NCBI GenBank assembly: GCA_963575745.1
Contig: CAUYUJ010015718.1
Location: 136,498 to 200,497 of the forward strand
DNA length: 64,000 nucleotides
Direction of reading: 5' to 3'
From: Prorocentrum cordatum
Taxonomy: Eukaryota > Sar > Dinophyceae > Prorocentrales > Prorocentraceae
This document shows positions 1-10,219 of the stretch, piece after piece. The position numbers were made by a program, and so were the translations under genes. Within the stretch, counting starts at the first letter, position 1, and each line of letters starts with the position of its first letter. The notes under the pieces were generated by a model. The model had not been told where the DNA came from. It did not search any database and saw only the letters and a program-made list of their open reading frames with translations.

Positions 1-11
1 CCATAGCTGCT

Positions 12-1601
12 TTGTTTGAACAGCCGATCATGTGGTCGCTTATTGGGAGCGATGACATAACGGAGTGCACCAACGCGTTTATATTCAGATTGGCGTCTCG
101 TTGTGGAGCCCTCGTTGAACAGCTTCAGAGGTCGGAGCACAAGAAATATCCGTTCAAACTCTTCTTGCTCCTTGTCGAGCCAGGGCTTGCGGGGGAAATC
201 GCTAGAGATTATGCGGAGACGCCGTGCATGCTGGACTCGTTCACCAAGGCTTTTCTGGATGTGAACGGCCTGGCGGATCCCGTGGCTAGACTTCGCTTGA
301 TATGTATAGCTCTCGCAGCCAGGGTGGACATGGCAAACGTTGAGGCACTCCACGCGTCGATTAGGCGGGTTCTAACGGTCCTCAGCACTCAAGTCAAGAC
401 GCTGGACTTGGACCGAGCCTCATCGGAATGGATATTCATGCGTCTTCGGAGGCAAGGTTCACGGAACCTCCACCCGCAGGAGTTTGCCGTCCCAGGGGTG
501 CAGACATCGACTACATCGGCCAGGGCCGCGTCTTGTTCTGGCATTGGAGGCGGCATTCGGCGCCGCGGCGGGGGCGGAGCTTGGCGCGCGTATGTTTCGT
601 TGTCTTGCGAGGGGCAGCGCGACTTTCGAAGGCTGGCAGGCGAGTACCGAGTTTTATCGGATGAGCAGCGGGCGATGTACCAGGGTCCTGGCCGAGACGC
701 GTCGGCGGCGCACAGGGTGAACCCGACCGTTCCCAGCTTCGGCTTGACGTTGCGGGAGCAAGAGCGCTTGGTTAGTGCGGCGCAGCGGGATGCATTCATG
801 AAGGCCCTGGCAGATACTAGTTCTGGCGATTCGACCCATATGAAATTGAAGCTTGCCGAAGGGATTGTCGCCACGTCGGTTGACCCTGCGGCGGCTTTGA
901 GCAGCGTGCAGGGGCAGTCCGTGTTGTTGGGGAAGTATGTTGCTCATTTGAAGCGGCAGGCTCGCAGCGAGTTGGTTCGTGCATCTGGGAGCTGTCGCGA
1001 TGATGACATTGGCTTCCTCGCAGCTTGCGACGGGCTGAGCGACCTCATGGGCGAGCTGACTTGTGTCCCGAGGCGCGGTGCCGCGCAGGTGGACGTCCAC
1101 AACCGAGCTGCTGAGAAGGGTTCATTTGCCGCAGTTGTGTCTAGCCCTACGCGGAGTTCCACGGGAACTACTTTATCTGCAGGCGTCAGCGGGTCTTGGC
1201 ATCGAAGGCACCAGCTGATCAGACACGGGGATGAGGATGCCATCGGCGACGAGACGAGGAGAGAGAAAACCATGCGGAGGTGCTGGGATGCGGGAGTTTG
1301 CACATGCTCAGCGTATGGGAAGGTCTTGTATGGTTTCAGGAACGCTGTGTTGCGAAGCATGAAGGCTAAGTCCACCAAGGATTCTGGATTGCGCAAGCAC
1401 TTGCAGGATGGGCGATGGTTTCTGGTGTTTCGCCCAGATGCTGGCGACGAGCCTGCTGGACACCACGGTCCTGACCATGAGTGTTTCCACGTGTCTTTGA
1501 TGTACCTCAAGCCCTACAGGCCGACTTTCCAGCGGATGCACATCCAGGCGCGGCATCCGAATGGCATTTACGAGTTGAAGGCACGTGGGTTTCTGCAATG
1601 A
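12..1601 (+). CDS. Unrecognised protein, dinoflagellate multicopy-type, 5' partial
   Basis: Open frame of 529 codons that runs into the left window edge without an in-frame stop, so the true start is probably outside; the first ATG is at base 30. The N-terminal third is helical and has normal mixed composition. A Gly/Arg-rich spacer at residues 175-190 is followed by a segment (about 190-225) with the pattern WRAYV...LAGEYRVLSDEQRAMYQ, which loosely recalls an HMG box. The C-terminal 120 residues are Cys- and aromatic-rich (CWDAGVCTCSAYG; HVSLMYLKPYRPTFQ). From memory this layout resembles uncharacterised families repeated many times in dinoflagellate genomes, but I cannot name a function. 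No catalytic motif is visible. It ends in a single TGA. An intact 1.6-kb frame in an otherwise decayed region argues that it is coding or recently was. Confidence 0.6.
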   Translation: MFEQPIMWSLIGSDDITECTNAFIFRLASRCGALVEQLQRSEHKKYPFKLFLLLVEPGLAGEIARDYAETPCMLDSFTKAFLDVNGLADPVARLRLICIALAARVDMANVEALHASIRRVLTVLSTQVKTLDLDRASSEWIFMRLRRQGSRNLHPQEFAVPGVQTSTTSARAASCSGIGGGIRRRGGGGAWRAYVSLSCEGQRDFRRLAGEYRVLSDEQRAMYQGPGRDASAAHRVNPTVPSFGLTLREQERLVSAAQRDAFMKALADTSSGDSTHMKLKLAEGIVATSVDPAAALSSVQGQSVLLGKYVAHLKRQARSELVRASGSCRDDDIGFLAACDGLSDLMGELTCVPRRGAAQVDVHNRAAEKGSFAAVVSSPTRSSTGTTLSAGVSGSWHRRHQLIRHGDEDAIGDETRREKTMRRCWDAGVCTCSAYGKVLYGFRNAVLRSMKAKSTKDSGLRKHLQDGRWFLVFRPDAGDEPAGHHGPDHECFHVSLMYLKPYRPTFQRMHIQARHPNGIYELKARGFLQ

Positions 1602-1948
1602 GCCCACCCCATTTGCATCCTCAGTTTGCTATTGCGGCGCCTGTCTTGCACGCCATGTTTGGGTAACCGATGCAGGCGCACGAGTGGTGCACTTCCCCCT
1701 TGCAGCCATCAGGGTGCGGAGCAATGTTTGCCAGTGGTGATCGTGTCAGCCCAAGCATTTCTCAGCCATGCACGTCCGCGCTGGAACCAGCGCGAAGGAG
1801 CACGTTGCAGGGCCAGCGCTGGCAAGCAGGTCTGGCCTTGCCGCGTGCCCAACATATCAATGTGTTGATGAGCCGTTGGTTCCAGTTTTGATGGGCATGT
1901 CACTGTAGGCGTGCTTTCTGCTTGTGGCGATACGTAACTATCTAGGGC
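1602..1948. other. Spacer, no gene seen
   Basis: Short overlapping frames only, in several frames at once, with no recognisable protein. It separates the first reading frame from the exon-like pieces at 2.0-3.3 kb and could be 3' UTR or intron. Confidence 0.4.
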
Positions 1949-2620
1949 GTGTCAGGTGTCGCTTGGTTGTTGTGTGTGCGTGCGTGTTTGCGATTGTATC
2001 GTTGCCGTGCAATGTTTCTGCCCCCCCCCCCCCCGAAGGCACCTGCTGCGTGGACCACAGAGTACGTGGCGATGAATGAGCTCAGGAAGGACGTCGCATG
2101 GAGCATCGCGTTTGCTGTGCTGTTGGAGGGTCCGCGTAACATCGGTCTCCTGGATCCGTCGTCGGTGTCCGCCCAGTTGGCCGCAGACGGCGACGGGGAG
2201 CAGTGGCGCAAGGTCTGGGCCCCGAAGAAGCCGAAGAAAGTTGACGCCGCGGGCGCGGCTGACGAGGGCGACGAGGGCGAGGTCGAGGAGCGTGGCAGCG
2301 AGGGAGGCGCCGCCGACGCCGCCGACGCCTTGTCAGAGGGCGACGGTTCAGCAGCTGGCGAGGCCCGTGGTGGCGCCGCCTTAGGCCAGCTCGCTTGTGA
2401 CCGTTGCGCGCGCCCATCAGCCCACCTCCCTCCCGTTGTGTGCTATGGCGGGGGGTTAGGGGTGACATCGGCAGCGAAATCCAGGTTTCTACTCGATGGT
2501 TTGGTGCCTGTTGTGCACCACCAGGGCCCCCTCCCTTCCGATGTGTTGGCGTTGCATCGCGCCGCTAGGACACCCCAGGCACTCACGCCCCGAAGCATGC
2601 CAGCGTGTCCTGGGGCCTGA
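1949..2620 (+). CDS. Possible exon of unrecognised protein (reliable part about 2040-2395)
   Basis: The frame is open for 223 codons, but only the middle looks like protein. From about 2040 it reads as an ordinary helical segment (AAWTTEYVAMNELRKDVAWS, then NIGLLDPSSVSAQLAADGD), followed by an acidic Ala/Gly/Glu-rich linker to about 2390. The first 30 codons include a poly-C tract at 2022-2034, and the last 70 codons look like read-through of intron or spacer. It may belong with the frame at 2666-3262, with an intron between roughly 2395 and 2660, but I cannot fix splice sites. Function unknown. Confidence 0.35.
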   Translation: MSGVAWLLCVRACLRLYRCRAMFLPPPPPKAPAAWTTEYVAMNELRKDVAWSIAFAVLLEGPRNIGLLDPSSVSAQLAADGDGEQWRKVWAPKKPKKVDAAGAADEGDEGEVEERGSEGGAADAADALSEGDGSAAGEARGGAALGQLACDRCARPSAHLPPVVCYGGGLGVTSAAKSRFLLDGLVPVVHHQGPLPSDVLALHRAARTPQALTPRSMPACPGA

Positions 2621-2665
2621 AGCGAAACTACCAGCTGGGCGCGCGCAACGGTTGGCGATCTGGTC

Positions 2666-3262
2666 TTGGGTTGCCCCGCTTCGAAGGGCAGCGTTGATTC
2701 TCCCGACGTCGCGGCCGTCGGCGAGGCTGACGACTCGGCCAGCTCCCACGGCGACATCGTTGGAGGGGGCGGCCCAGAGCTTGATCCTGGCGCTGGCGGC
2801 ATCGAGGAAGCAGCTGTCGGCCCTGTCGACGCCGCCCCGCCGCCGCCGCCGCCACCTCCCCCTCCGCCGCCTGGGGGCGGCGGTGGCGCAGACGAGATCG
2901 TGACGGCCCGATTCCCTGACATAGGTCATAAGTGCAAGATTATTTGGTACGGGGCGGTCCAACCTTTTTTTGAAATCCATTGCCCGAACCCTCTCCACCG
3001 CAATTGCGTTCGCACGTTTCGGTCATACGGTAACCCTGCGCGCCCCCACCAGGGCAGGCCTTTAGGTTTCGCAGCTGCGTGGCTTACTAATTCGGACCAG
3101 GCTACAAAGAGGGAGCACATGGTAGTCACGCCCTTGTCAGATGAGAGGCTCGTCGCTCGCCTCGGGTTCAGGCACCAGTACGGTGCCGACTGGGCTGCGC
3201 TTGAGGCAAAGGAGCGCGAGCCGCGACCTTTTGAAGCCGAAGAGACAGATGTGTGGTTCTGA
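2666..3262 (+). CDS. Unrecognised Pro/Gly-rich protein, C-terminal exon candidate
   Basis: The 198-codon frame starts with an acidic Gly/Ala/Asp-rich stretch, then a run of 12 Pro followed by Gly (2837-2887), then a compact C-terminal domain. That domain has conserved-looking Cys, His and aromatic residues (IIWYGAVQPFFEIHC, NPLHRNCVRTFRSYG, HQGRPLGFAAAWLTNSDQ). It also resembles, from memory, short C-terminal domains of uncharacterised repeated dinoflagellate proteins, where a GRPLG...AWL core recurs. The stop is TGA at 3260-3262. It is likely the last exon of a gene whose upstream exon may be the 2040-2395 piece. Function unknown. Confidence 0.45.
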   Translation: MGCPASKGSVDSPDVAAVGEADDSASSHGDIVGGGGPELDPGAGGIEEAAVGPVDAAPPPPPPPPPPPPGGGGGADEIVTARFPDIGHKCKIIWYGAVQPFFEIHCPNPLHRNCVRTFRSYGNPARPHQGRPLGFAAAWLTNSDQATKREHMVVTPLSDERLVARLGFRHQYGADWAALEAKEREPRPFEAEETDVWF

Positions 3263-4320
3263 TTGTGCGGCGTCTCGCCATTCGCGAGCGTCGACCGACC
3301 CCAGGCATACAGGCAGTGTGCTGCAGGAGTTTAAAGTTGTCAGCGGCTCGTTGTTTCTGTGAGTGCTCTGTTGCGCCATGTTTGTGCCCGCGCTCATCGT
3401 GCGGGCCAGCGGGGTGAACCTGCGATTCTTCGCGGGTGTTCAGTTTTCCGATCTGTCACGTTCAGCGTTTTTTCTGCAGTTTAGAAGGCGAGGGTCAGGC
3501 ATGATATGAGCAGGGGGAGGGTGAGGATGTGGTGTGCTTTGCTTTGTTCAGGGCCATGTGAGGCACAGTGGCCCAATGCACATGTTAGGCTCGCCTGGTG
3601 CATGACGTGGGTTGTCACTGGCTTGACGCCAACGTGGGTCGTGAAGTGGTAATACCTCGCAGGGAAACGTGGCCCGTCTGCTAGTGCAGCAGCGCGCCCC
3701 CCCTCTCACAAGTTGGCAGTGCTCCTTTTTTTCAGCATGCGAGAGAGCAGTCGCGCTGGCATCACCTTTGGTTTGATACGTAACTTCGCCTTCTGACGAT
3801 GCCTCATGTTCCCCATTCGGTCTGGCGCATGCCATTTGGGACAGCGTTTGAGACCAGGCGTTGCGTTGCAGATGGCAGTGTTGCACCGCAGTGCATTGCA
3901 TTTGCGTTTGCGTGTGATGCCACATTGTAGGTATTAAGTGCACGTGCTGTGAATGAATCATGTGTTCGCCCCGTTACAACGCCAAGTGGTTTAGCCTATA
4001 TCCGAAGTTCCACTCAACGCTGGTCCCAAACGGGTTGTTTTCTTGCAAGCCATGTCGTGCCGTATGTGATGTAAGTTGGACGTTGGCGCTCATGTGGTGC
4101 AGCCTATGTGGAAGACGGTGTATGGTTTGCTATAGGTGCTGTACTATGTGCGGCTGGAACTAGCGCGTGGTTCGATGTTATGGGAGGTATATGTTGCACA
4201 TCTATGCGCGTTCCATGCGCCGTCGGCCCATCCAGCATCGATGCCCAGTCGGGGTTGCCGAACCGCGCAAGCGGTGAAGCCCGCGACCGTATATAGGGCT
4301 GGCGCCATCACAGCCCAAGG
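3263..4320. other. Spacer, no supported gene
   Basis: About 1 kb with only short frames on both strands. A 137-codon minus-strand frame (3548-3961) lacks protein-like composition. No repeats of note were seen. Confidence 0.4.
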
Positions 4321-4499
4321 TGTAGATGAATGATGAAGCGGGTGATGGCAGGGGGCAGGAGAATGAGAAGGGCATGGGGGACATCAGAGGAGGACCTGGT
4401 GTCCCTTGGAGCCTCCTGGCGGACATCGGGCGCTTCGGGGGGTCGCTGGGGCCCCCATTCCAGTTTCAGTTCCTGTGTGGCGACGCGGATGGTGCGCGG

Positions 4500-5040
4500 G
4501 AGTGTGCTTGGGGCTTCTTAGGGTTTAGCACTGAGGGTTCTGGGTTCCGAGCTTAGGGGCAGTAGGGTTGGGGCCTGTGGTTGATGGCCTACGTGATGAC
4601 TTTCAGCGCTCAGAGTCTATGGGTTCGGGCGCAGGGCGTAGGACTTCGGGGTGAGCGCTTAACGCTAAGAGGTTAGGTCATAGCGGGACGGCTTCGGCAT
4701 TCGGGATCTTCGGGTTTCGGGCTGAGGGCTTTTAGGGATTACGACTCAGGGGTCTTGGTTTGGGCTTAGTTGGTTATTTTACGATGTAGGGTTTATGGGT
4801 TGGTGTTTGTGGGCCTGGCCGCGGGGGCCAAGACATGTGGTTCAGGGGTGATCTATGAGGGCTTATGGCTCAAGGTTTAAGGTTCAGGGCTCTGGGTGCG
4901 AGGGCTGGAAGGCTGAGGGGTTAGCGGTCAGTGGCTAGTGCTTAGAGTTTAGGGGTTAGGGCGGTGGGCTATGGGCTTCGGGTGAAGGCTTCGGGTTATG
5001 GGGTTCGTGGCTTAATGGTTCGGGCTCATGGCGCGGGGGT
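4500..5040 (+). repeat. Degenerate telomere-like GT-rich tract
   Basis: About 540 bases in which TTAGGG/TTTAGGG-like words recur irregularly on one strand: TTAGGGTTTAG near 4517, TTTTAGGGATT near 4730, TGTAGGGTTTATGGGTT near 4785, TTTAGGGGTTAGGG near 4948. They are mixed with GGGTTC and CTTCGGG words. It is strongly G/T-biased and never a perfect array. It could be an old interstitial telomere-like tract or simple-sequence drift. Confidence 0.5.
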
Positions 5041-6080
5041 CAGGCCGCGGCGAAGCCTTTCACAGCCAGAAGAGGAACGCGGGTTGAACACGCACGCACA
5101 TCGTGATACTAACCAGGCGGACTCCCCGTGCTCATGCCGTATTTTGTACTTGGGCCAACCTAAGCGTTACAGTCGCCAGCTGGGCGAAATATTTAGTTGT
5201 AAGCAGGCGGCGTGTGGGTTCCGCTAGCAACGTTACATACTGCCACACGCGTGACAAGCGATGTGGTGCAAGCTATGGCGTGCAACATTGGCCTTGCGGA
5301 ACACCGCGCAGGGTTCGTGCCATCTTCGGCGGGTCTATGAGGGGGGGGGGGGGGGGTCGCCGAGCGGGGGGTTGGGTGGTGTAACGAACTTGAAGCCGAG
5401 CGCTCGCCCCCTTCCCCCTTCCCCAAAACGGCCGCAGAGAGGGCTGGTTCGTTGCATATACACGTCGTTGTTGCATGCGCCACCCCCCTCTGTCATTTGC
5501 ATTGCTCATGTTTCTCCCCACCCGCAGCCCGCGCGCAGGTCGACGGCAGCCGCGCTGGCTGCATTCAGCTGGACCAGCCACCTTCAATGATGTGTGTTCG
5601 GCTCGACAGGAGGCGGCTTCTGGCACTGCAAATGAAAGCACTTTTGGTGTCTCGGGTAGACATCTTAGCACGCGCGTGCGCAGGTGCGCACGCGGATTTC
5701 GTGCAGCGGCAGCCGCCGCTCGCGTGGCCAGCGCGCGTGCATGTCGCGGCGCGCGGGGCCAGTGCGGTCGCGTGTTTCGCTCGTGCGGCGTGGCAATCGT
5801 CACGCCGCCAGGTCGCCGCTGAGTGCGGCTTCCACGTCGGCGTCGCGCTTGTCATCTCCTTCCGACGCCGTGGTTTCCGTCCGCGCGTTGGCGTTATGCC
5901 ATTATGCGCCGACGTGGTTGGCGTTCTGCGATTCTGCGAGGCGGCGCCGCGATCGTCGTCACCACGGGCGCGTCGCGGCGACGGTGCGCGCAGGGTGTCG
6001 TCGACTGCCGCGCGGTGACGCCGCGCCGATTTCCAGGTGGCGACCACCGACGGAAGTGAACCGCGATCGTTTGTTCCAGT
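5041..6080. other. GC-rich spacer with poly-G run
   Basis: Contains a homopolymeric G run at about 5340-5357, then very GC-rich DNA with many CGCG words that keeps several overlapping frames open on both strands by composition alone. No recognisable protein was found in any frame. Confidence 0.4.
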
Positions 6081-6084
6081 CACG

Positions 6085-6355
6085 TCGACCGTTTTTTTTT
6101 TCGAGCCGAAAAAATGTACATCGATTAAACAGTGATTAAACGCTCAAAAATCGCTTGCACCATGAAAAAAACGCTCAACAATCGCTCAAAAAAACGCTCC
6201 CACGAAACAAAAAAACGCTCTCGTCCCCAGGCGGAAACGCTCTCGCGGAAAAAAAACGGTCACGTCACCAGATGAAAACGCTCGAGCGGAAAAAAAACGG
6301 TCTCGTCGACAGGAAAAAACGCTCTCGCCAGAAAAAAAAACGGTCTCGTGTGACT
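6085..6355 (+). repeat. A-run/CGCTC degenerate tandem tract
   Basis: Runs of 4-9 A followed by CGCTC or CGGTCTCG recur every 15-25 bases (AAAAAAACGCTC near 6190, AAAAAACGGTCTCGTC near 6293, and others) within otherwise very GC-rich DNA. The repeat is obvious by eye and has no regular unit length. Confidence 0.7.
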
Positions 6356-8330
6356 GGTTGGCGGGGTCGCAGGCGAGCTCGGCGGCACTTCGTCACTTCG
6401 GTATCCGTTGGTCGCGCATGGCGCATGCGACCCTCCGCTCCACGCACCAGGGGGCCCCGCCCGCGCGCGCTAAGTACCCCCCCCACCCTCCCCTCCTTCT
6501 TTCTTCCAGTGCAACTGCCGCTGCCGTCTTCCGCATCCGCGCCGCGTGCTTGCGCCGCAGCAGCGACCACCGCGCGCTTCTCTTCCCCGCCATCGGCCGT
6601 TCTCGCCACGGCGTTCGGGCGCGCGCCCCAAGGGCAGCCCCCCTTCCGCGAGCGGAGCTCGGCCGCGCGCCCTAAGCACCACCCTACCCCCCCTTGCCCC
6701 TTTCTGCCCGCGAAGCTTTTCGCCGTGCAAATCCCTGGCCGCCCGCGCTTGCAATGCCGTTGAGGACGCAGCGCGCGGCGTGCCTTTTTCTTAGCGCACG
6801 TTGTTTGGCGTTACTCGGAATTTGCAGCGTTTTGCGCTGGCGGCTTTGCGGGCGTCGTATCACGGGACCTACCCCCGTGCGCCGTTCGCCCGTGCTGCCC
6901 GTGGTTTGCATCGCATTCTAGGTTCCTGGGGCCCGCGCCAATTGCGTTGCGTGCGCGCCTGCGCACCTGTGCGCGCGCGCGCCCGTGCCGCGTCGGCGGC
7001 CTGGGCCGTTCCGTGCGCGCGGCGCGCGCTTGTTGAGGCTTGGATTGTGCGGCGCCCCCTTGTTTCGCAGTTTGCCACCCGCGGCATTTTCGGCGGCGCA
7101 ATTGCGCCGATGTTGGGACGGCGCCGTGCCGCTGGCCGCAGCGCGCCCGCCGCCGCGGCGCCGTGCTCGGCCGATGCTGCTGCTTGACCAGTGCGGCGCC
7201 ACCCTCCCCGCCCCCACCCCGCGCCCAGCCTGCGCCCCCATCCCCCCTTCCCCCCGCCCGCTCCGCCCGCTATTCGTCACCGCCGCAGCTCTTACACGCG
7301 CGCGCAGCCACCAGAAGCGCGCCCCACCTCCACCACGCCGCGCCGCCCAATCCCGCCCTGCACCACCAGGGCACCACGCCTGCCCCAATACGTTTTTGAT
7401 ATGGTGCTGTAAGGTTTGGGTACACTGGCGCCCAGCGCGGTTCGCCGCGTCGGCTTGGCTGCGCGTGGCAAACCTTGCGTTGTCGGGCGGTCAGCTGAGG
7501 GTTGGGGCTCGGGTCTTGGCGTCGCGACCGCGTTGCGGCATTGCGCCGCCGCGGGCGCGCGCGTCGGCGCTCCTGCCATTGCCGCGTGGCATCACCCCGC
7601 CGTCGCAGCGCTGCAGCGCAGTGGATCCGCCGCCATCCCCGTTGGACTTGCATGGGAAGGCCGCTGGCCTTGGCAGGAATTGCCGCTGTAGGTCAGGTGG
7701 GCGGGGCTGTGGCGCGTGGGCGGGGCGGGTTATGTTGGGTGGTGGCGGGGGCTGGGGGCGCGCGCGCGGTGGTGGTAGTGGGTTTGGTGCGGGGGTGTGG
7801 GGGGTCGGAATGGGCGTTCACGTCGGCGAAACTATGTATGCGCTTGGGCGGGTTGGGCTAGCGCTTGGGCGATGACCCAGCAGACGTGGCCAGTGGGCTG
7901 GCGGTGGGAGCCGTTCCTGCGACAAGCTGGCTTGCAACTTTTAAGTGGGTTCGAAGGCGCGGGGTTGGCTGGCGCCGTGGGTCAGGTTTTAACTTATTGC
8001 GTGTCGGGGGTTTTTGTTGCCCATCGTTGTCTGGCGCGGGCGCTGTAATATTCAATGGTTACAAGTAAGTCTGGGGGTGGGCACGGGTAAATGGAGCTAC
8101 GTTCAATGATAGAGTTTGGGCCCTTAGGCAGGCTGTCGATCACCGCGCGCTCATGTCGCGCGCTTCCCGCCGCCCGACGCGCGCAGATGGTCTGCTATCG
8201 GGCCAGGGGACCGCGGGGGGTACATATCGCGATTGCAAAGTGCACAAGGCGGTTCTGGGCGGGACGTGTTGGAATGTCTGATGTGGCGCGGTCGCACTTA
8301 GGTTGCCTGATTCGTTTTGTTTTTCCCTGC
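6356..8330. other. GC-rich region without convincing gene
   Basis: About 2 kb of extremely GC-rich sequence. Frames up to 296 codons are open on the plus strand (6985-7875) and several on the minus strand at the same place, all dominated by Ala/Arg/Pro/Gly. Simultaneous openness in overlapping frames points to low stop density rather than coding. A T-rich interval around 8040-8060 ends the block. Confidence 0.35.
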
Positions 8331-8336
8331 TCTATG

Positions 8337-8340
8337 TCTC

Positions 8341-8393
<53 letters not shown>
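8337..8393 (+). repeat. (CT)n microsatellite
   Basis: About 57 bases of almost pure CT dinucleotide with one CG interruption. Confidence 0.95.
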
Positions 8394-8394
<1 letters not shown>

Positions 8395-8439
8395 CACCTC
8401 CTCCTTTTTCATTTCTCTTGGCTCAAACCAGCTCGTGGT

Positions 8440-9030
8440 AGCGGCCCAGGTGGCGCGCCCGCAGCTTCAATGGGGCATGTGTCGCGCCGTGTCCGTCCGC
8501 CTTCGCGGCGGGCGCCAGTGGTGCTGGCGCCGCGCGGCACGCCGATGCCGCTGCCATTCGCGTTGCCGCAGCCCGCCGCCCCCGCGCGGATGCCTGCTCC
8601 ACCGCTATCACCTCCGCCGCAGCATATTCGGAAAACTGAGGCGCCGTCGGGTTTGCCAGGTGCGGTCGCAGATGAGGATGAGGCAGGCGCGGTCCCAACA
8701 ACAGTTGCTTTCGAGGGCTCCGACAAACGCGCGCCTGCAGCTTGAGCGGGCGCCGATGAGAAAGCCATCGCCGCGGCAGAACGGCGTCGGCTTCGGGGGG
8801 GGCGCATTGCCGCCCTCAGAGAGGAGGCCGCAGCTGGTGCCGCATACTCCTTCACTCCTGTCCGTTGCGCACGGCGTCGCGCTGCAGGAAGCGAGGCGCG
8901 CGTGTCAGCGGGCGACTGGGTATGAACGGCGTCCTGTGTGCTATTGCGGCGGGGCGCGATCGGGCGCGCGAGCTCGAGCGCGAGGTGGGCGACAACGCTG
9001 AGGCCGAGGCCCGCGGATTGGGGTTCCATG
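8440..9030 (+). CDS. Possible degenerate coding region, unrecognised
   Basis: From about 8440 one frame reads as a Pro/Ala-rich low-complexity protein with ordinary acidic and basic residues, ending at 8745 (PSGLPGAVADEDEAGAVP...). Immediately after, a different frame carries a helical, charged segment (AGADEKAIAAAERRRLRGG, then RIAALREEAAAGAAYSF), and near 8945 a third frame carries another (RDRARELEREVGDNAEAEA). Three successive helical segments in shifting frames suggest a decayed or intron-split coding region. The family is unknown. Confidence 0.25.
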
Positions 9031-9039
9031 GGGCCCGCG

Positions 9040-10030
9040 GGCAATGCGGTGTGGGTGGGTGGGTGGGGGCAGGTGGTGCGCAGGTAAATGACAGGGCCTT
9101 CATGTAGCGACCATGGCCGAACGCGCTCTGGACTTCGGGTTCAGGGTGCAGGGGCCATTGTCGACGCTGGTCGTGGAAGGTTTAAGGGCGCCTTGTCCAG
9201 CCCCCTGTGCCATCGCGCCCGCCCCCGCTTGGCCTCAGAGGCACGTGCCTCGCTGCGCTGTCGGTCCCGCAGCCGCTCGCCGCGTTGGGTTCTCAAGAGT
9301 CCGAGGGGTTGGTGCTCAAACAAGGGGGTATGGAGGAGGGCGTCGTCGTCGTCGTCGCACAGTTCCGAATTCACCCCCCCGCGCGCTTTTGTTTCCCATT
9401 GGCATGTCAGTGGTCACCTGGTGGGTGCCATCCATATCGCCTTACCGTTGTGCATCTGCCGTTGTACGTTACGTTGGCTTAGTTGGCCGTTGCTTGCGTC
9501 GGGTGTTCAGGGGCAGTTGTTGTAACGTTTTGGTTTGGGCTCTCACGTGCGCACCGTGCGGTAGTATGTTCGCATTGGGCCGCCAGAGTACTGCAAGTTC
9601 TGTGGGGCAACTTTTGGCGCAACCAGCAGTGCAGCTTACTCATATTGGTTGTCAGATTGCCAGCGCAGAGCAACGGCTCAGGTGCTCTAGGCCATTCAAT
9701 ATTATATTGCGTCTTATGTACGGATGTGCTTACGACGGCGCGCGTGGTAACCCATTCTAGGCATTGTATAGCACATGTTCAACATGGCGTGTCTGCATGT
9801 AAGTGTCAGCGTGTGCATAGCTTGGCATAGGTCAGGCGGCGACACCGTTTCAGAGGCTATGCCCGCGTGGTCGGTTGCTCATTCGGCGGTCGCGTGAAAG
9901 GCTCTAGGACCCACTATCGTGCGTCATGTCGGCTTGGGTTTTGTTCAGTTGGTGTTCTTTGATATTTTTGCGGCCCAGGCACAGTTCACAGAGTCACTTA
10001 GGTTTTCACACGAGCAGCTGCTAGCATCCT
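9040..10030. other. Spacer, no supported gene
   Basis: Only short overlapping frames. GC falls from about 9480 onward. No array or known motif was recognised. Confidence 0.35.
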
Positions 10031-10040
10031 TGTTCTGGCA

Positions 10041-10217
10041 ATGGCGAAGGCCGCTGCCCCCGTGCTGAAGAAGGCGCCCACTAAGAAAGGCGATGGGCGC
10101 CGCGGTCGCGGCAGGGGCCGCGGGAGAGCGATTCGTGAAGACGTGGTGTCGAATGTGAGCGACGCCGCCTTGATGTGCGCGTTGTGCGACAAGACGCCTG
10201 TGGACCGCCACTGCTAA
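10041..10217 (+). CDS. Small 58-aa basic protein or first exon, Cys-His tail
   Basis: ATG at 10041, TAA at 10215-10217, 58 codons. The N-terminus is Ala/Lys-rich, then Arg/Gly-rich (RRGRGRGRGRAI, RGG-like), followed by an ordinary segment and a short Cys-X2-Cys...His-Cys tail (CALCDKTPVDRHC) just before the stop. Composition and codon use look coding and the flanks do not. The half-formed zinc-binding motif at the very end suggests a first exon of a longer protein rather than a complete product, but I see no clear donor or downstream exon. Its role could involve nucleic-acid binding through the RGG-like stretch; that is inference. Confidence 0.4.
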   Translation: MAKAAAPVLKKAPTKKGDGRRGRGRGRGRAIREDVVSNVSDAALMCALCDKTPVDRHC

Positions 10218-10219
10218 AC

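Noticed and set aside
6985-7875. 296-codon plus frame
   Set aside because: Very GC-rich with overlapping frames open on both strands; no domain and biased Ala/Arg/Pro composition.
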